Positions 1 to 9,237 of a DNA stretch of 20,909 nt are shown here, in pieces; the first letter of the stretch is position 1; every line of letters starts with the position of its first letter. The DNA lies in assembly GCA_035517595.1 (NCBI GenBank), contig DATIYN010000138.1, positions 1-20,909 of the forward strand, in the 5' to 3' direction. This stretch comes from RBG-16-66-20 sp035517595. Its GTDB lineage: Bacteria; Pseudomonadota; Gammaproteobacteria; Burkholderiales; SG8-39. The notes beneath the pieces were generated by a model, which did not search any database, was not told where the DNA came from, and was given only the letters and a program-made list of their open reading frames with translations. Both the position numbers and the translations under genes were made by a program.

Positions 1-77
1 TTCCCGGCCGCGCGCAGCAGCGTCGCCGGCAGGTCGCCGTGGTGGTAGCCGCGAGAGGCAAGCTTTGATGTTGACAT
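1..77 (-). CDS. TetR/AcrR-family transcriptional regulator, N-terminal fragment (runs off left edge)
   Basis: Reading the minus strand from the ATG at 77-75 gives an open frame of 25 residues to the window edge, beginning MSTSKLASRGYHHGDLPATL and continuing LRAAG. The RGYHHGDL..(A/T)LL.AA pattern is the classic start of helix 1 of TetR-family DNA-binding domains. An in-frame stop (TAG, 83-81) just upstream fixes the start at or after 77. No Shine-Dalgarno is visible, so translation may be leaderless. TetR proteins are usually dimeric ligand-responsive repressors, often controlling the adjacent divergent gene, here the MAPEG/oxidoreductase pair. The ligand-binding domain lies outside the window, so the inducer cannot be guessed. 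Confidence 0.8.
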   Translation of the reverse strand, partial: MSTSKLASRGYHHGDLPATLLRAAG

Positions 78-99
78 TGACTACATAGCTTAGTAGATT
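71..99 (+). promoter_or_regulatory. Predicted sigma70 promoter for the MAPEG/oxidoreductase pair
   Basis: A perfect -35 TTGACA (71-76) is followed after 17 bases by TAGATT (94-99, 4 of 6 to TATAAT). The start of transcription would be near 106, ahead of the GAGCGAGG ribosome site (121-128) and the ATG at 135. The stretch is AT-rich against a very GC-rich background. The -35 overlaps the first codons of the divergent TetR gene. Confidence 0.6.
81..96. promoter_or_regulatory. Imperfect palindrome, candidate TetR operator
   Basis: CTACATAGCTTAGTAG is a 16-base dyad with 12 of 16 positions symmetric (outer CTAC/GTAG, inner AGCT). It sits in the spacer of the plus-strand promoter and directly upstream of the TetR start. 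A dimeric repressor bound here would block both divergent promoters. Size and placement are typical for TetR operators; the assignment to this regulator is inference. Confidence 0.4.
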
Positions 100-116
100 T
101 ATGTTGTCGTTGTCAA
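87..116 (-). promoter_or_regulatory. Possible divergent promoter for the TetR-family gene
   Basis: On the minus strand a perfect TTGACA (116-111) lies 18 bases before TAAGCT (92-87, only 3 of 6 to consensus). Transcription would start about 80, a few bases before the TetR ATG at 77, which fits the absence of a ribosome-binding site. It overlaps the plus-strand promoter face to face. The -10 is weak, so this is tentative. Confidence 0.35.
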
Positions 117-134
117 CATTGAGCGAGGCCAGGC

Positions 135-557
135 ATGCTGGAGCGGGTGAGCATCGTTTTCCCCATGGCGGCGCTGGCTGCGCTGACCTTCGCCATCCTG
201 GTGCTGATTCCCGCGCGGCGCTTCCGCGCCGGACGTGCGGGCCAGGTCGCGTACGACGACTTCCGGTACGGCGAATCGGCGCGCGTGCCGCCCGAGGTGG
301 CGCTTCCCAATCGCAACCTGATGAACCTGCTCGAGCTGCCGGTGCTCTTCTACGTCTCCTGCCTGGCCAGCTACGCGGCCGATCGCGTCAATGCCACGGC
401 GCTCGCGCTCGCCTGGAGCTACGTGGGCCTGCGCCTGGCGCACAGCGCGATCCACGTCACCTACAACCGCGTGCGCCATCGCCTGTTCGCGTTCGCCGCC
501 AGCAATATCGTGCTGGTCATGCTCTGGACGAACCTGCTGCGCACGCTCTCTGCCTGA
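135..557 (+). CDS. MAPEG-family integral membrane protein
   Basis: A 140-residue protein of the MAPEG superfamily (membrane-associated proteins in eicosanoid and glutathione metabolism), whose bacterial members are small four-helix inner-membrane proteins, some with glutathione transferase or peroxidase activity. Predicted membrane helices lie at about 5-26, 62-82, 88-108 and 117-136. The family signature is visible: NRNLMNLLELPVLFY (59-73) at the start of helix 2 and RLAHSAIHVTYNRVRHR (100-116) after helix 3. The length matches bacterial MAPEG proteins. GAGCGAGG precedes the ATG. The stop is 8 bases before the GTG of the oxidoreductase gene, so they are co-transcribed. The biochemical substrate is unknown; many bacterial homologues have no assigned activity. 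Confidence 0.85.
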   Translation: MLERVSIVFPMAALAALTFAILVLIPARRFRAGRAGQVAYDDFRYGESARVPPEVALPNRNLMNLLELPVLFYVSCLASYAADRVNATALALAWSYVGLRLAHSAIHVTYNRVRHRLFAFAASNIVLVMLWTNLLRTLSA

Positions 558-565
558 GGCAAGCC

Positions 566-2563
566 GTGAAGACCCTCCTGCTCGCCAAGCTCGCCCTCCT
601 GCCCCTCGCGGCCTTCTGGTTCGGCGCGCCCTGGCTGTTCGCCGACGCTCGCCACGCCACGGTCGCCGTGGCCGCCTCGCAGCTGCTGCTCGGCCTCGCG
701 ATGGCGGCGAGCGTCGCGCTCGGGCGTCCCTGGACGACGGTGTTTTCCGCCGCGCAATGGTCCGGCATGCAGCGCGACCCGCTGTTCCTGCGCATCAACG
801 CGCTGATGTCGGGACTATGGGCCGCCGTGTTCGTCTATCTGGCCGCCGCGCGATTCGCTGCCGCCCCGGCGATCGCGCTGTGGTCGCCGCTCGCGGTCGC
901 CGCGCTGCTGTCGGTCGCCCTGCCCGCGCTGCTCGTGCGGCGCGCGCTCGTTCGCCGCATCGCGGAGGCGGAGCCATACCGCTGGAATCCGCCCCTGCGC
1001 GCGGCAAACGGCGCGGACGCGGACGCGCTTGTGGTTGGCGCCGGCCTGGGAGGCCTCACCGCCGGCGCGCTGCTCGCGCAGGCCGGCGTGCGCGTGACGG
1101 TGCTCGAGCAGCACGTCGTCGCTGGCGGCTTCGCGCACACCTGGCTGCGCAAGGGCCGCGACGGCGACGCTCGCCCGGTGTTCCGATTCGACGCCGGCGT
1201 GCACGACATCTCCGGCGTCTGGGAAGGCGCGCCGGTGCACGGGCTGCTTCGGCGCCTGGGCGCGCTCGACCGGATCGAGTGGCGGCGCATGGACCACCGC
1301 TACGTGCATGACGGCGAGCGCTTCGACGTGCCGCGCGGCTGGGACGACTACGCCGCGTCGCTCGGCGCGCGCTTTCCGCGGGACCGGGACAGCATCGCGC
1401 AGGCGATGAACGACATCCGTGCGATCCACGCTGCGATGTACTCCGAGGCGCCTGCGCGCAGCGGCGTGCCGGGAGCGCCGCGCACCGTGACCGGCATGCT
1501 CGCCTTCGCGCGCCGCCATCCGCTCGCGGTGCGCTGGATGGCGCGCGGCTTCGGCGAATTCCTGCGCGAGCGCGTGCGCGATCCCGCGGCGCGCGAAGCG
1601 ATCGCCGGCCTCGCGGGCTACGTCACCGACGCGCCGGAGCGCGCCACGGTGGCGCAGATGGTGCCGCTGTTCGGCTACTACCTGCACGGCGGCTGCTATC
1701 CCGCGGGCGGCTCGGGCGCGCTCGCCGACGCACTGGTGGACGCAATCGAGAAGGGCGGCGGCCGCGTGCTCCTGAAGACCGCGGTGGAGCGCGTGCTCGT
1801 CGAGGGCGGCCGCGTGCGCGGCGTGCGCCTCGCGCGCGGCGAGACCCTGACGGCGCCCTCGGTCGTCATGAACGCCGATTTTCTCGGCGCCACGCAGCGC
1901 CTAGTCGATCCGGTCCTCTGGCCGCGCGAATTCCGCGAAAACCTCGCGGCGATGCGCCCCGCCTGCTCCGCGGTCGGAGCCCACCTGGGCGTGCGCGGCG
2001 GCTTCGAGGACGCGCGCCCGATCATCCACGTGCAAGGCGAACATGGCAGCGCGGGCATCGTGATCCCGTCGCTGGTGGACGCGTCGGCCGCACCGGCCGG
2101 CTACAGCACGGTGGAGATCATGCGGCTCGTCGGCCACGACGAGGCACGCCGCTGGACCGGCGACATCGCGGCGTCGGCCGCGGACGCCCTGCGCGAGTCG
2201 CCCGCGTACCGCGAGCGCAAGAAGGCCGCCGGCGACGCGTTGATCCGCGCCGCCGAGCAGGCGCTGCCGGGCCTTTCCGGCCGCATCGTCTATCGAGCGG
2301 ATGCGAGCCCCGTGACCTTCCTGCGCTACGACTGGTCGAGTGCGGGAGCGATCTACGGCAGCAGCGGCGGGCTGCGCCCGGTCGCCGCGAAGAGCCCGAT
2401 CCGCGGCCTGCTGTTCGCCGGCGCGATCACCCACGGCGCGGGCGTCGAGGCGGTGATGATCTCCGGCGCGCTCGCGGCCGAGGCGCTGGTGCCAGGGCTG
2501 CTGGAAACAGGCGCCGCCGCGGCGGAGCGAGCGCGCCCGGCGCCGCGGCTGGCGGCCGCCTAG
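566..2563 (+). CDS. CrtI/retinol-saturase-like FAD oxidoreductase with N-terminal membrane domain
   Basis: 665 residues from a GTG at 566 (GAGGC at 556-560 as ribosome site). Residues about 1-130 are hydrophobic with around four predicted helices (4-26, 33-52, 78-98, 103-123) and contain an RPWT motif (54-57). After a short linker comes a dinucleotide-binding fold, GAGLGG (158-163) with the acidic ribose-binding Glu181 in VLEQ. The GGSGALADALVDAIEKGGG stretch and the C-terminal LLFAGAITHGAG...ISGALAAEAL are typical of phytoene dehydrogenase and all-trans-retinol 13,14-reductase relatives. Such enzymes use FAD to saturate, desaturate or isomerise polyenes or other hydrophobic substrates. No carotenoid genes are nearby, so the substrate is unknown. 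The membrane extension is absent from ordinary CrtI proteins and looks like a fusion. The stop overlaps that of the convergent der gene (CTAG, 2560-2563). Confidence 0.82.
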   Translation: MKTLLLAKLALLPLAAFWFGAPWLFADARHATVAVAASQLLLGLAMAASVALGRPWTTVFSAAQWSGMQRDPLFLRINALMSGLWAAVFVYLAAARFAAAPAIALWSPLAVAALLSVALPALLVRRALVRRIAEAEPYRWNPPLRAANGADADALVVGAGLGGLTAGALLAQAGVRVTVLEQHVVAGGFAHTWLRKGRDGDARPVFRFDAGVHDISGVWEGAPVHGLLRRLGALDRIEWRRMDHRYVHDGERFDVPRGWDDYAASLGARFPRDRDSIAQAMNDIRAIHAAMYSEAPARSGVPGAPRTVTGMLAFARRHPLAVRWMARGFGEFLRERVRDPAAREAIAGLAGYVTDAPERATVAQMVPLFGYYLHGGCYPAGGSGALADALVDAIEKGGGRVLLKTAVERVLVEGGRVRGVRLARGETLTAPSVVMNADFLGATQRLVDPVLWPREFRENLAAMRPACSAVGAHLGVRGGFEDARPIIHVQGEHGSAGIVIPSLVDASAAPAGYSTVEIMRLVGHDEARRWTGDIAASAADALRESPAYRERKKAAGDALIRAAEQALPGLSGRIVYRADASPVTFLRYDWSSAGAIYGSSGGLRPVAAKSPIRGLLFAGAITHGAGVEAVMISGALAAEALVPGLLETGAAAAERARPAPRLAAA

Positions 2564-3918
2564 CCGCGGCGCCGGCGCGGCTTGCGGCCTTCTCCGTGGT
2601 ACGGATTGCGGCCGGTGCGCAGCTCGATGCGCAGCGGCGTGCCCTGCAGGCGGAACGCGTCGCGGAACCAGCCCTCGAGATAGCGCTTGTAGCCTTCGGT
2701 CACGTGCTGCAGCGAGTTGCCGTGGATGACGATGCGCGGCGGGTTCGATCCGCCCTGGTGCGCGTAGCGCATCTTCGGGCGCGCGTAGCCGCGCCGGTGC
2801 GGCGGCGCCTGGCGCTCGACGGCCGCGATGAGCGCGCGCGTGAGCTTGGGCGTGGAGAGCTTGGCCATCGCCGCGGCATAGGCGGCGTCCACCGCGCGCA
2901 GCACCTCGTTCACGCCCTTGCCGGACTTGGCCGAGATGAACAGCGTCTGCGCGAACGACAGGAAGCCGGCCTTCCAGCCGAGCTCGGCCTTGACGCGCGC
3001 GCGCGACTCGGCGCCGGCGGCGTCCCACTTGTTGACCACGACCACCACCGCGCGGCCGCGCTCGAGAATGTAGCCGGCGACGTGCGCGTCCTGCTCGGAG
3101 ATGCCCTCGAGCGCATCCAGCACGAGCACCGCCACGTTCGCCGCCTCCACCGCCTGCAGGGTTTTCACGATCGAGAACTTCTCGACCTCGGCGCCGTGCG
3201 ACCTGCCGCGCTTGCGCAGCCCGGCGGTGTCCACGAGCGTGTACTTGCGCCCGCCGCGCTCGAACGGGACCTCGATCGCGTCGCGCGTGGTGCCGGGCTC
3301 GCCGTGCGCGATCACGCGCTCCTCGCCGACGAGCGCGTTCACGAGCGTGGACTTGCCCACGTTCGGCCGCCCGACGAAGGCGACGCGCGGATGTTTTTCG
3401 CTCTTTTCATCGAGCGGTGCCTGATCGGGAAAGGGCTCGAGGACGGCGTCCATCAGCGCAGGCACGCCGCTGCCGTGCGCGGCCGAGATCGCGACCGGCG
3501 CGCCCAGGCCGAGCTCGTGGAACTCCGCCGCCGCCGCCGCGGGTTCCTGGCCCTCGGCCTTGTTGGCGGCAATCCAGACGCGCTCCTTGAGCCGCCGCAG
3601 CCGCTCGGCGATGCGGCGGTCGCCGGGAACCAGGCCCGCGCGCGCGTCCGTGACCAGGATCACCGCGTCCGCCTCGACGATCGCCTGCTCGGTCTGGCGC
3701 GCCATGTCGGCGTAGATGTCTTTCGGCGCGTCGGGCTCCAGGCCGCCGGTGTCGATGACGACGTAAGCGCGCTCGCCGAGCCGCCCTTCGCCGTAGTGGC
3801 GGTCGCGCGTCACGCCCGGCACGTCCACCACGATGGCGTCGCGCCGGCGCGTGAGGCGGTTGAACAGCGTGCTCTTGCCGACGTTCGGCCGGCCGACGAG
3901 CGCGATCACCGGCGTCAT
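2560..3918 (-). CDS. der: Ribosome-assembly GTPase Der (EngA)
   Basis: 452 residues, the usual length. Der is an essential GTPase with two tandem G domains that helps mature the 50S subunit. Both P-loops are GRPNVGKS (9-16 and 183-190). Both G3 motifs (DTGG 56-59, DTAG 230-233) and both G4 motifs (NKAE 119-122, NKWD 296-299) are present, followed by a KH-like C-terminal domain ending in a basic tail (GEGRKPRRRRG). The first G4 is NKAE rather than NKxD, a substitution I believe is tolerated in some Der proteins. It is the last gene of the ndk operon, 22 bases after bamB. Its stop codon shares bases with the stop of the convergent oxidoreductase gene. Confidence 0.98.
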   Translation of the reverse strand: MTPVIALVGRPNVGKSTLFNRLTRRRDAIVVDVPGVTRDRHYGEGRLGERAYVVIDTGGLEPDAPKDIYADMARQTEQAIVEADAVILVTDARAGLVPGDRRIAERLRRLKERVWIAANKAEGQEPAAAAAEFHELGLGAPVAISAAHGSGVPALMDAVLEPFPDQAPLDEKSEKHPRVAFVGRPNVGKSTLVNALVGEERVIAHGEPGTTRDAIEVPFERGGRKYTLVDTAGLRKRGRSHGAEVEKFSIVKTLQAVEAANVAVLVLDALEGISEQDAHVAGYILERGRAVVVVVNKWDAAGAESRARVKAELGWKAGFLSFAQTLFISAKSGKGVNEVLRAVDAAYAAAMAKLSTPKLTRALIAAVERQAPPHRRGYARPKMRYAHQGGSNPPRIVIHGNSLQHVTEGYKRYLEGWFRDAFRLQGTPLRIELRTGRNPYHGEGRKPRRRRG

Positions 3919-3940
3919 GGTCTGGGAGGGGCGCAGGCCG

Positions 3941-5116
3941 TCAGTTCAGCGACAGCGCGTAGAGACCGCCGGCCTGCGTCTGCACGAGGAAGCCCGCGGG
4001 CAGGCGCAGCGGCGCGGCGCGGATCGGGCTGCCGTCGGTGGCCGCGCGCGCGAGGAACGCGCCCGACTCGCGCGCCATGAAGTGCACGTAGCCCTGCAGG
4101 TCGCCCGCCGCCACCTCGGTGCCGAGCGGCAGCGGCAGCGAGAGCTGCCGGTTCGCGAGGCGATCCTGCTTCCAGATGCTGCGGCCGTTGCTGCGGTCGA
4201 GCGCGTGCACCGCACCCTTGTCGTCGGCGACGAACGCGTAGCGCGCGTCGAAGCTCACGCCCGTGAGCGTGGACATCTCGCGCGACCAGATCTGGTTGCC
4301 GTTGGTGACGTCGTAGCAGGCGACGCGGCCTTGGAACGCGGCGGTGCACACCTCGCGGCCGAGCACCGCGGGATCGCCGACGACGTCGGTGACCCGCTCG
4401 AGCTCGGTCGCGCCCTTGGGCTGCGCCACGGTCGCTTCCCAGCGCAGGCTGCCGTTCGCGAGCGAGATTGCCGCGAGCTTGCCGCCCGAGAAGCCCGCGT
4501 AGGCCGAGCCCTGCCCGACGCTGAGGCCCACGGGCGATCGCACGATCAGCGCGGCGGCGGCGCGCTGGTAGACCCAGCGCCGCTTGCCGTCGACGGCGCT
4601 GAACGCGAAGATCCGGCTGTCGGCGCTGCGCACGAGCACGAGGTCGTCGGCGAACTTGGGCACGGCCAGCACCTCGCTCGAGACGCGCGCGCGCCAGCGC
4701 TGTGCGCCCGTTTCCGCGTCGAGCGCGAACACTTCGCCCTCGTCGGTGGCGACCACCGCGAGCGCGCCGTCGCTGCCCACGCCGCCCGAGAGGCGCTTGC
4801 CGACCGGCACGCGCCATTTCACCTGGCCCGAGCCTGCGTCCAGCCGCGCCACGGTGCCCGAGCGCGAGGCGACGTACACGCCGTCGCCCGCGAGCGCGGG
4901 CGTGAACACGAAGGCCTCGGCAGACCCGATGCTCGAAGTCCACAGGGTCTTCACGGGCTGCGGGCTGCTGAGCACGGGCAGCTCGGCAGGCTTGGGTCCC
5001 GTCGAGCCGCTGCTGAACCAATCCATCGGGTTCAGGCTCGGCATGTCGGGCAGGCTGGAGCAGGCGGCGAGGCCGCCCGCGAGCAGCAGCGCGGCCGCGA
5101 TTCCGGTTCGGCGCAT
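3941..5116 (-). CDS. bamB: Outer-membrane assembly lipoprotein BamB
   Basis: 391 residues, normal for BamB (YfgL), the eight-bladed beta-propeller lipoprotein of the BAM complex that inserts beta-barrel proteins. A signal peptide ends in the lipobox LAAC, with Cys19 lipidated and Ser20 at +2, consistent with outer-membrane sorting. PQQ-like propeller repeats follow, for example LDAGSGQVKWR, LDAETGAQRWR, LANGSLRWE, TNGNQIWSR and SNGRSIWKQ. The ATG at 5116 is chosen because the lipobox immediately follows it; the frame is open further upstream but only as a shadow of the yfgM-like gene. It starts 2 bases after that gene's stop. Its position before der is conserved across beta- and gammaproteobacteria. 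Confidence 0.96.
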   Translation of the reverse strand: MRRTGIAAALLLAGGLAACSSLPDMPSLNPMDWFSSGSTGPKPAELPVLSSPQPVKTLWTSSIGSAEAFVFTPALAGDGVYVASRSGTVARLDAGSGQVKWRVPVGKRLSGGVGSDGALAVVATDEGEVFALDAETGAQRWRARVSSEVLAVPKFADDLVLVRSADSRIFAFSAVDGKRRWVYQRAAAALIVRSPVGLSVGQGSAYAGFSGGKLAAISLANGSLRWEATVAQPKGATELERVTDVVGDPAVLGREVCTAAFQGRVACYDVTNGNQIWSREMSTLTGVSFDARYAFVADDKGAVHALDRSNGRSIWKQDRLANRQLSLPLPLGTEVAAGDLQGYVHFMARESGAFLARAATDGSPIRAAPLRLPAGFLVQTQAGGLYALSLN

Positions 5117-5118
5117 GC

Positions 5119-5751
5119 TCAGCCCCCGAGCGCGTCCAGGCGCAGCTGCACGCTCGTGCGCAGCGCGCTCTCGCGCTGGCCCGCCTTCTCCAGCGCGAGC
5201 TTGTAGGCGGCCTTCGCCTCCTCCGGCTTCTTCTGCGCCACCAGCACGTCGCCCTTGAGCGCCGCATACTGCGCCGCCATCGCCTCGGCATGCTTTGCTT
5301 CCAGGAGCTGGAGCGCCTCGTCGTAGGATTTGTCGTCGAGCAGCACGCCGGCGAGGCGCAGCCGCGCGAGGTCCTTCAGCTCTTCCGAGGACGAGCGCTC
5401 GGCCACCCACTGCAGCTGCGCGCGCGCATCCTTGAGCTCGCCGCGCTCGAAGTAGAAGCGCGCGGCGGCAAGCGCGCCCATGCTCGCGTACAGCGTGCGC
5501 GGGTAGGACTCGACCAGCGTGCCGCCTGCGTCGCGCATCGCCTTCGCGTCGCCCGCCTGCAAAGCCTTGACGAGGCCGTCGTAGAGCGCCGCCGCCTCGC
5601 GCGCCTGGCCGGCCTGCCAGAGGCGCCAGCCCTGCCAGCCGGCGCCGGCGATCGCCGCCGCGGCAACCAGCGCGATCACCCGGGTGCCGTTGTCCTTCCA
5701 CCAGCCCTTCAATTCCGCGAGCTGCTCCTGCTCTTCCAGATCGTATGCCAT
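5119..5751 (-). CDS. YfgM-like ancillary SecYEG/periplasmic chaperone protein
   Basis: 210 residues with the layout of YfgM: a short cytoplasmic N-terminus (EEQEQLAELKGWWKDNG), one transmembrane helix at about 24-44, and a periplasmic TPR-like domain rich in alpha-helical Ala/Leu/Glu repeats (YFERGELKDARAQLQWVAE, DDKSYDEALQLLEAKHAEAM). In E. coli YfgM sits at the SecYEG translocon with PpiD and helps hand over secreted proteins. Location between hisS and bamB matches the E. coli order. It starts 23 bases after the hisS stop. Confidence 0.93.
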   Translation of the reverse strand: MAYDLEEQEQLAELKGWWKDNGTRVIALVAAAAIAGAGWQGWRLWQAGQAREAAALYDGLVKALQAGDAKAMRDAGGTLVESYPRTLYASMGALAAARFYFERGELKDARAQLQWVAERSSSEELKDLARLRLAGVLLDDKSYDEALQLLEAKHAEAMAAQYAALKGDVLVAQKKPEEAKAAYKLALEKAGQRESALRTSVQLRLDALGG

Positions 5752-5774
5752 CAGGGAATATTCGCTTCCAGTGG

Positions 5775-7120
5775 TTAGCTCAACAGTTTCTTCACGGCCT
5801 CGACCAGCTCGTCGGCCGCGCAGTCGGTCGCGGCGCGCGTCGCCAGGTTCTTGAGCTGGACCTTGCGGGCGGCGAACTCGGCCTCGCCCGCGATCAGCGC
5901 GACGCGGAAACCTTTCTTCTCGGCGTACTCGAGCTGCTTCTTCAGCTTCGCAGGCTCCAGATAGATTTCGGTGTTGACGCCCGCGCCGCGCAGGGCGCGC
6001 GCCATCTCCAGGTAGCGCCGGAACTCCTGGCCTTCCATGGTCACGATCAGCACCTCGGCCGGCGTCCTCGGCGGCGGCCGCAGCAGGCCGGCCTCTCTCA
6101 GCTTGGCGAACAGGCGCGTCAGGCCGATGGAGATGCCGACCCCGGGCAGCCTCGTGTCGGTGAAATAGCCCGCGAGGTCGTCGTAGCGGCCGCCGGAGCA
6201 GATGCTGCCGATGTCGGGGTGATCGACGAGGGTCGTCTCGTAGATCGTGCCGGTGTAGTAGTCGAGTCCGCGCACGACGCGCAGGTCCATCGCGAAAGCG
6301 CTGTCGGGCACGCCGAAATCGCGGATCGCGCCGACGATGCGGCGCGATTCCCCGAGGCCCGCCTCCAGCGCCGGGTTGCCGGGCGCCAGTCCGGCGAGCA
6401 GCTGCAGCGTCTCGTCCGTGGACCGCTTCCCCGACATGAGGTCGTACAGCTCCCTCGCCGTCGCGGTCCCGACGCCTTCGCGCGCCAGTTCGTCGAGGAT
6501 CCGCGCAGCCTCCTCCTTCTCGATCTTGTCGAGCGTGCGCAGCACCGCCGCCGCCTTGTCCTCGGCGACGCCGAACCGGGCGATCAGCCCGCGCAGCACC
6601 TTGCGATTGTTGATGCGGATGCGGAATTCGCCGATCCGCATTTCACGGAAAATGCTGTAGATCACGCTCGGGATCTCCGCCTCGGCGAGATAGCTGAGGC
6701 GGTCGCGACCGACGATGTCGATGTCGCACTGGTAGAACTCCCGGAAGCGGCCCTTGCGCGCCTGCGGGGTCTCTCCGCGCCAGACGCGCTGGATCTGGTA
6801 GCGCCGGAACGGGAAGGCGAGCTCGCGCTCGCGCATCGCCACGTAGCGCGCCAGCGGCACCGTGAGGTCGAAGCGCATCGCGCCCTTGGTCACGACCTCC
6901 TCGCCCGGATCGGCGGCGAGGCGCGTGATGGCGTAGATCTCCTTCTCGATGCCGCTCTTGGAGGTCAGCACCTCCTCGCGTTCGGCCGAGGGCGTCTCGA
7001 GCGGCAGGAAGCCGAACAGCTCGAAATTGCGACGAATGAGATCGACCAGGGCGTTGAACTGCAGCTGTTCCTGCGGCAGGTACTCCTGGTCGAACCCCCT
7101 GAGCAGGGTCGGCTTGACCT

Positions 7121-7124
<4 letters not shown>
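5775..7124 (-). CDS. hisS: Histidyl-tRNA synthetase, Xanthomonas/Bacteroidetes-like form
   Basis: 449 residues, class II aminoacyl-tRNA synthetase charging tRNA-His. Visible landmarks are the motif 2 region WRGETPQARKGRFREFYQCD (115-134), the histidine-binding RGLDYYTGTIYE (285-296), SGGRYDDL (310-317) and motif 3 GVGISIGLTRL (328-338), then a C-terminal anticodon-binding domain. From memory, ordinary beta- and gammaproteobacterial HisRS has a motif 2 like FRHERPQKGRYRQFHQ and is about 20 residues shorter. This protein instead matches the form I recall from Xanthomonas and, more loosely, Bacteroidetes. Its ATG overlaps the ispG stop (ATGA, 7121-7124), so it is translationally coupled within the standard operon. 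Confidence 0.96.
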
Positions 7125-8386
<1,262 letters not shown>

Positions 8387-8400
8387 GGGCTTCGCGGCGG

Positions 8401-9237
8401 TCAGTCGAGCGTGAAGCGCGCGACTTCGACCTTGATGTAGGGCGCGAGGTCGACCGGCTTGTCGTCGTAGCTGAGGCGCACGTGCTGCGCGTTGCCGATG
8501 ATGAGCGAGAACGGCGGGCGGCCTTCGATCGTCTGCTCCGTGCCGCCCGCGTTGAGCCTCGAGGTGAGCAGCTTGTCGCCGTGCGCGCGGATCTCGACCC
8601 AGGACTCGCCTTCGTACGCGAGGTGGAGGCGCCGCATGCCCTCGGCCGCCGCCGGGCCGGCGCCCGCGTCGGGCGCCGCCGGCGCCGCGTCAGGCTCCGG
8701 CGCCGCGACGCCGCCCGGGCCGATCGCCATGGCCGCCACCGACACTGCGGTCGAGGCGACCTGCGGCGGCTCCTTCGCCGCCGGCGCCGGCGCTGGCGCG
8801 GCGGCCGGCACGAAAGTGAGCCGCGCCGCGTCCGAGCGCTCGCGCTGCCATTCGAAGACCACGCCGGCGATGACCGCGAGGATCGCGAGCGACAGCGCCG
8901 CGTAGATGAGGTTGGTGCGACGCGCGCTGTCGGTGATCGGGATCGGCCGGCGCGCGGAGGCCACCGCAGCCGCGTTGTCCGGCACCGCGACGCGATCGGC
9001 GATGCGCTGCACCAGCGGCTCGGGATCGAGCCTCACCAGGCGCGCATAGGTGCGCACCATGCCGCGCGCGAACGTGCCCGCGGGCAGCTGCTCGTAGCGG
9101 CCGTGCTCGAGCGCCTCGATCTGGCGCGCCGCGAATTTCAGCTGCTGCGCGACATCGGCGATCGTGAAGCCGAGCGCCGCTCGCGCCCTGGACAGCTCCT
9201 CGCCGACGCCGTCGCCGGCGTCGTTGCGCTCAGTCAT
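8401..9237 (-). CDS. rodZ: RodZ-like cytoskeletal membrane protein
   Basis: 278 residues with the RodZ architecture: a cytoplasmic HTH_25-type helix-turn-helix at about 10-80 (ELSRARAALGFTIADVA...LKFAARQIEALEHGRYEQLP), one transmembrane helix at about 109-129, a long Ala/Pro-rich periplasmic linker (about 140-205), and a C-terminal DUF4115 domain (SWVEIRAHGDKLL...APYIKVEVARFTLD). RodZ links MreB to the cell-wall elongation machinery and sets rod shape. Start ATG at 9237 overlaps the pilW stop by 8 bases. A longer open frame upstream is only the pilW shadow. Confidence 0.94.
   Translation of the reverse strand: MTERNDAGDGVGEELSRARAALGFTIADVAQQLKFAARQIEALEHGRYEQLPAGTFARGMVRTYARLVRLDPEPLVQRIADRVAVPDNAAAVASARRPIPITDSARRTNLIYAALSLAILAVIAGVVFEWQRERSDAARLTFVPAAAPAPAPAAKEPPQVASTAVSVAAMAIGPGGVAAPEPDAAPAAPDAGAGPAAAEGMRRLHLAYEGESWVEIRAHGDKLLTSRLNAGGTEQTIEGRPPFSLIIGNAQHVRLSYDDKPVDLAPYIKVEVARFTLD

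Noticed and set aside
101..565. Extension of the oxidoreductase frame back to 101
   Set aside because: It overlaps the MAPEG gene in another frame and reads as Arg/Ala-rich nonsense. The GTG at 566 with an adjacent GAGGC begins the hydrophobic domain.
2563..2590. GC-rich inverted segments after the oxidoreductase stop, considered as a terminator
   Set aside because: The bases encode the basic C-terminus of Der, the symmetry is imperfect and there is no T-run on either strand.
2596..5206. Plus-strand frames of 494 and 457 codons across der and bamB
   Set aside because: Both lie opposite well-identified conserved genes and show low-complexity composition typical of GC-rich shadow frames.
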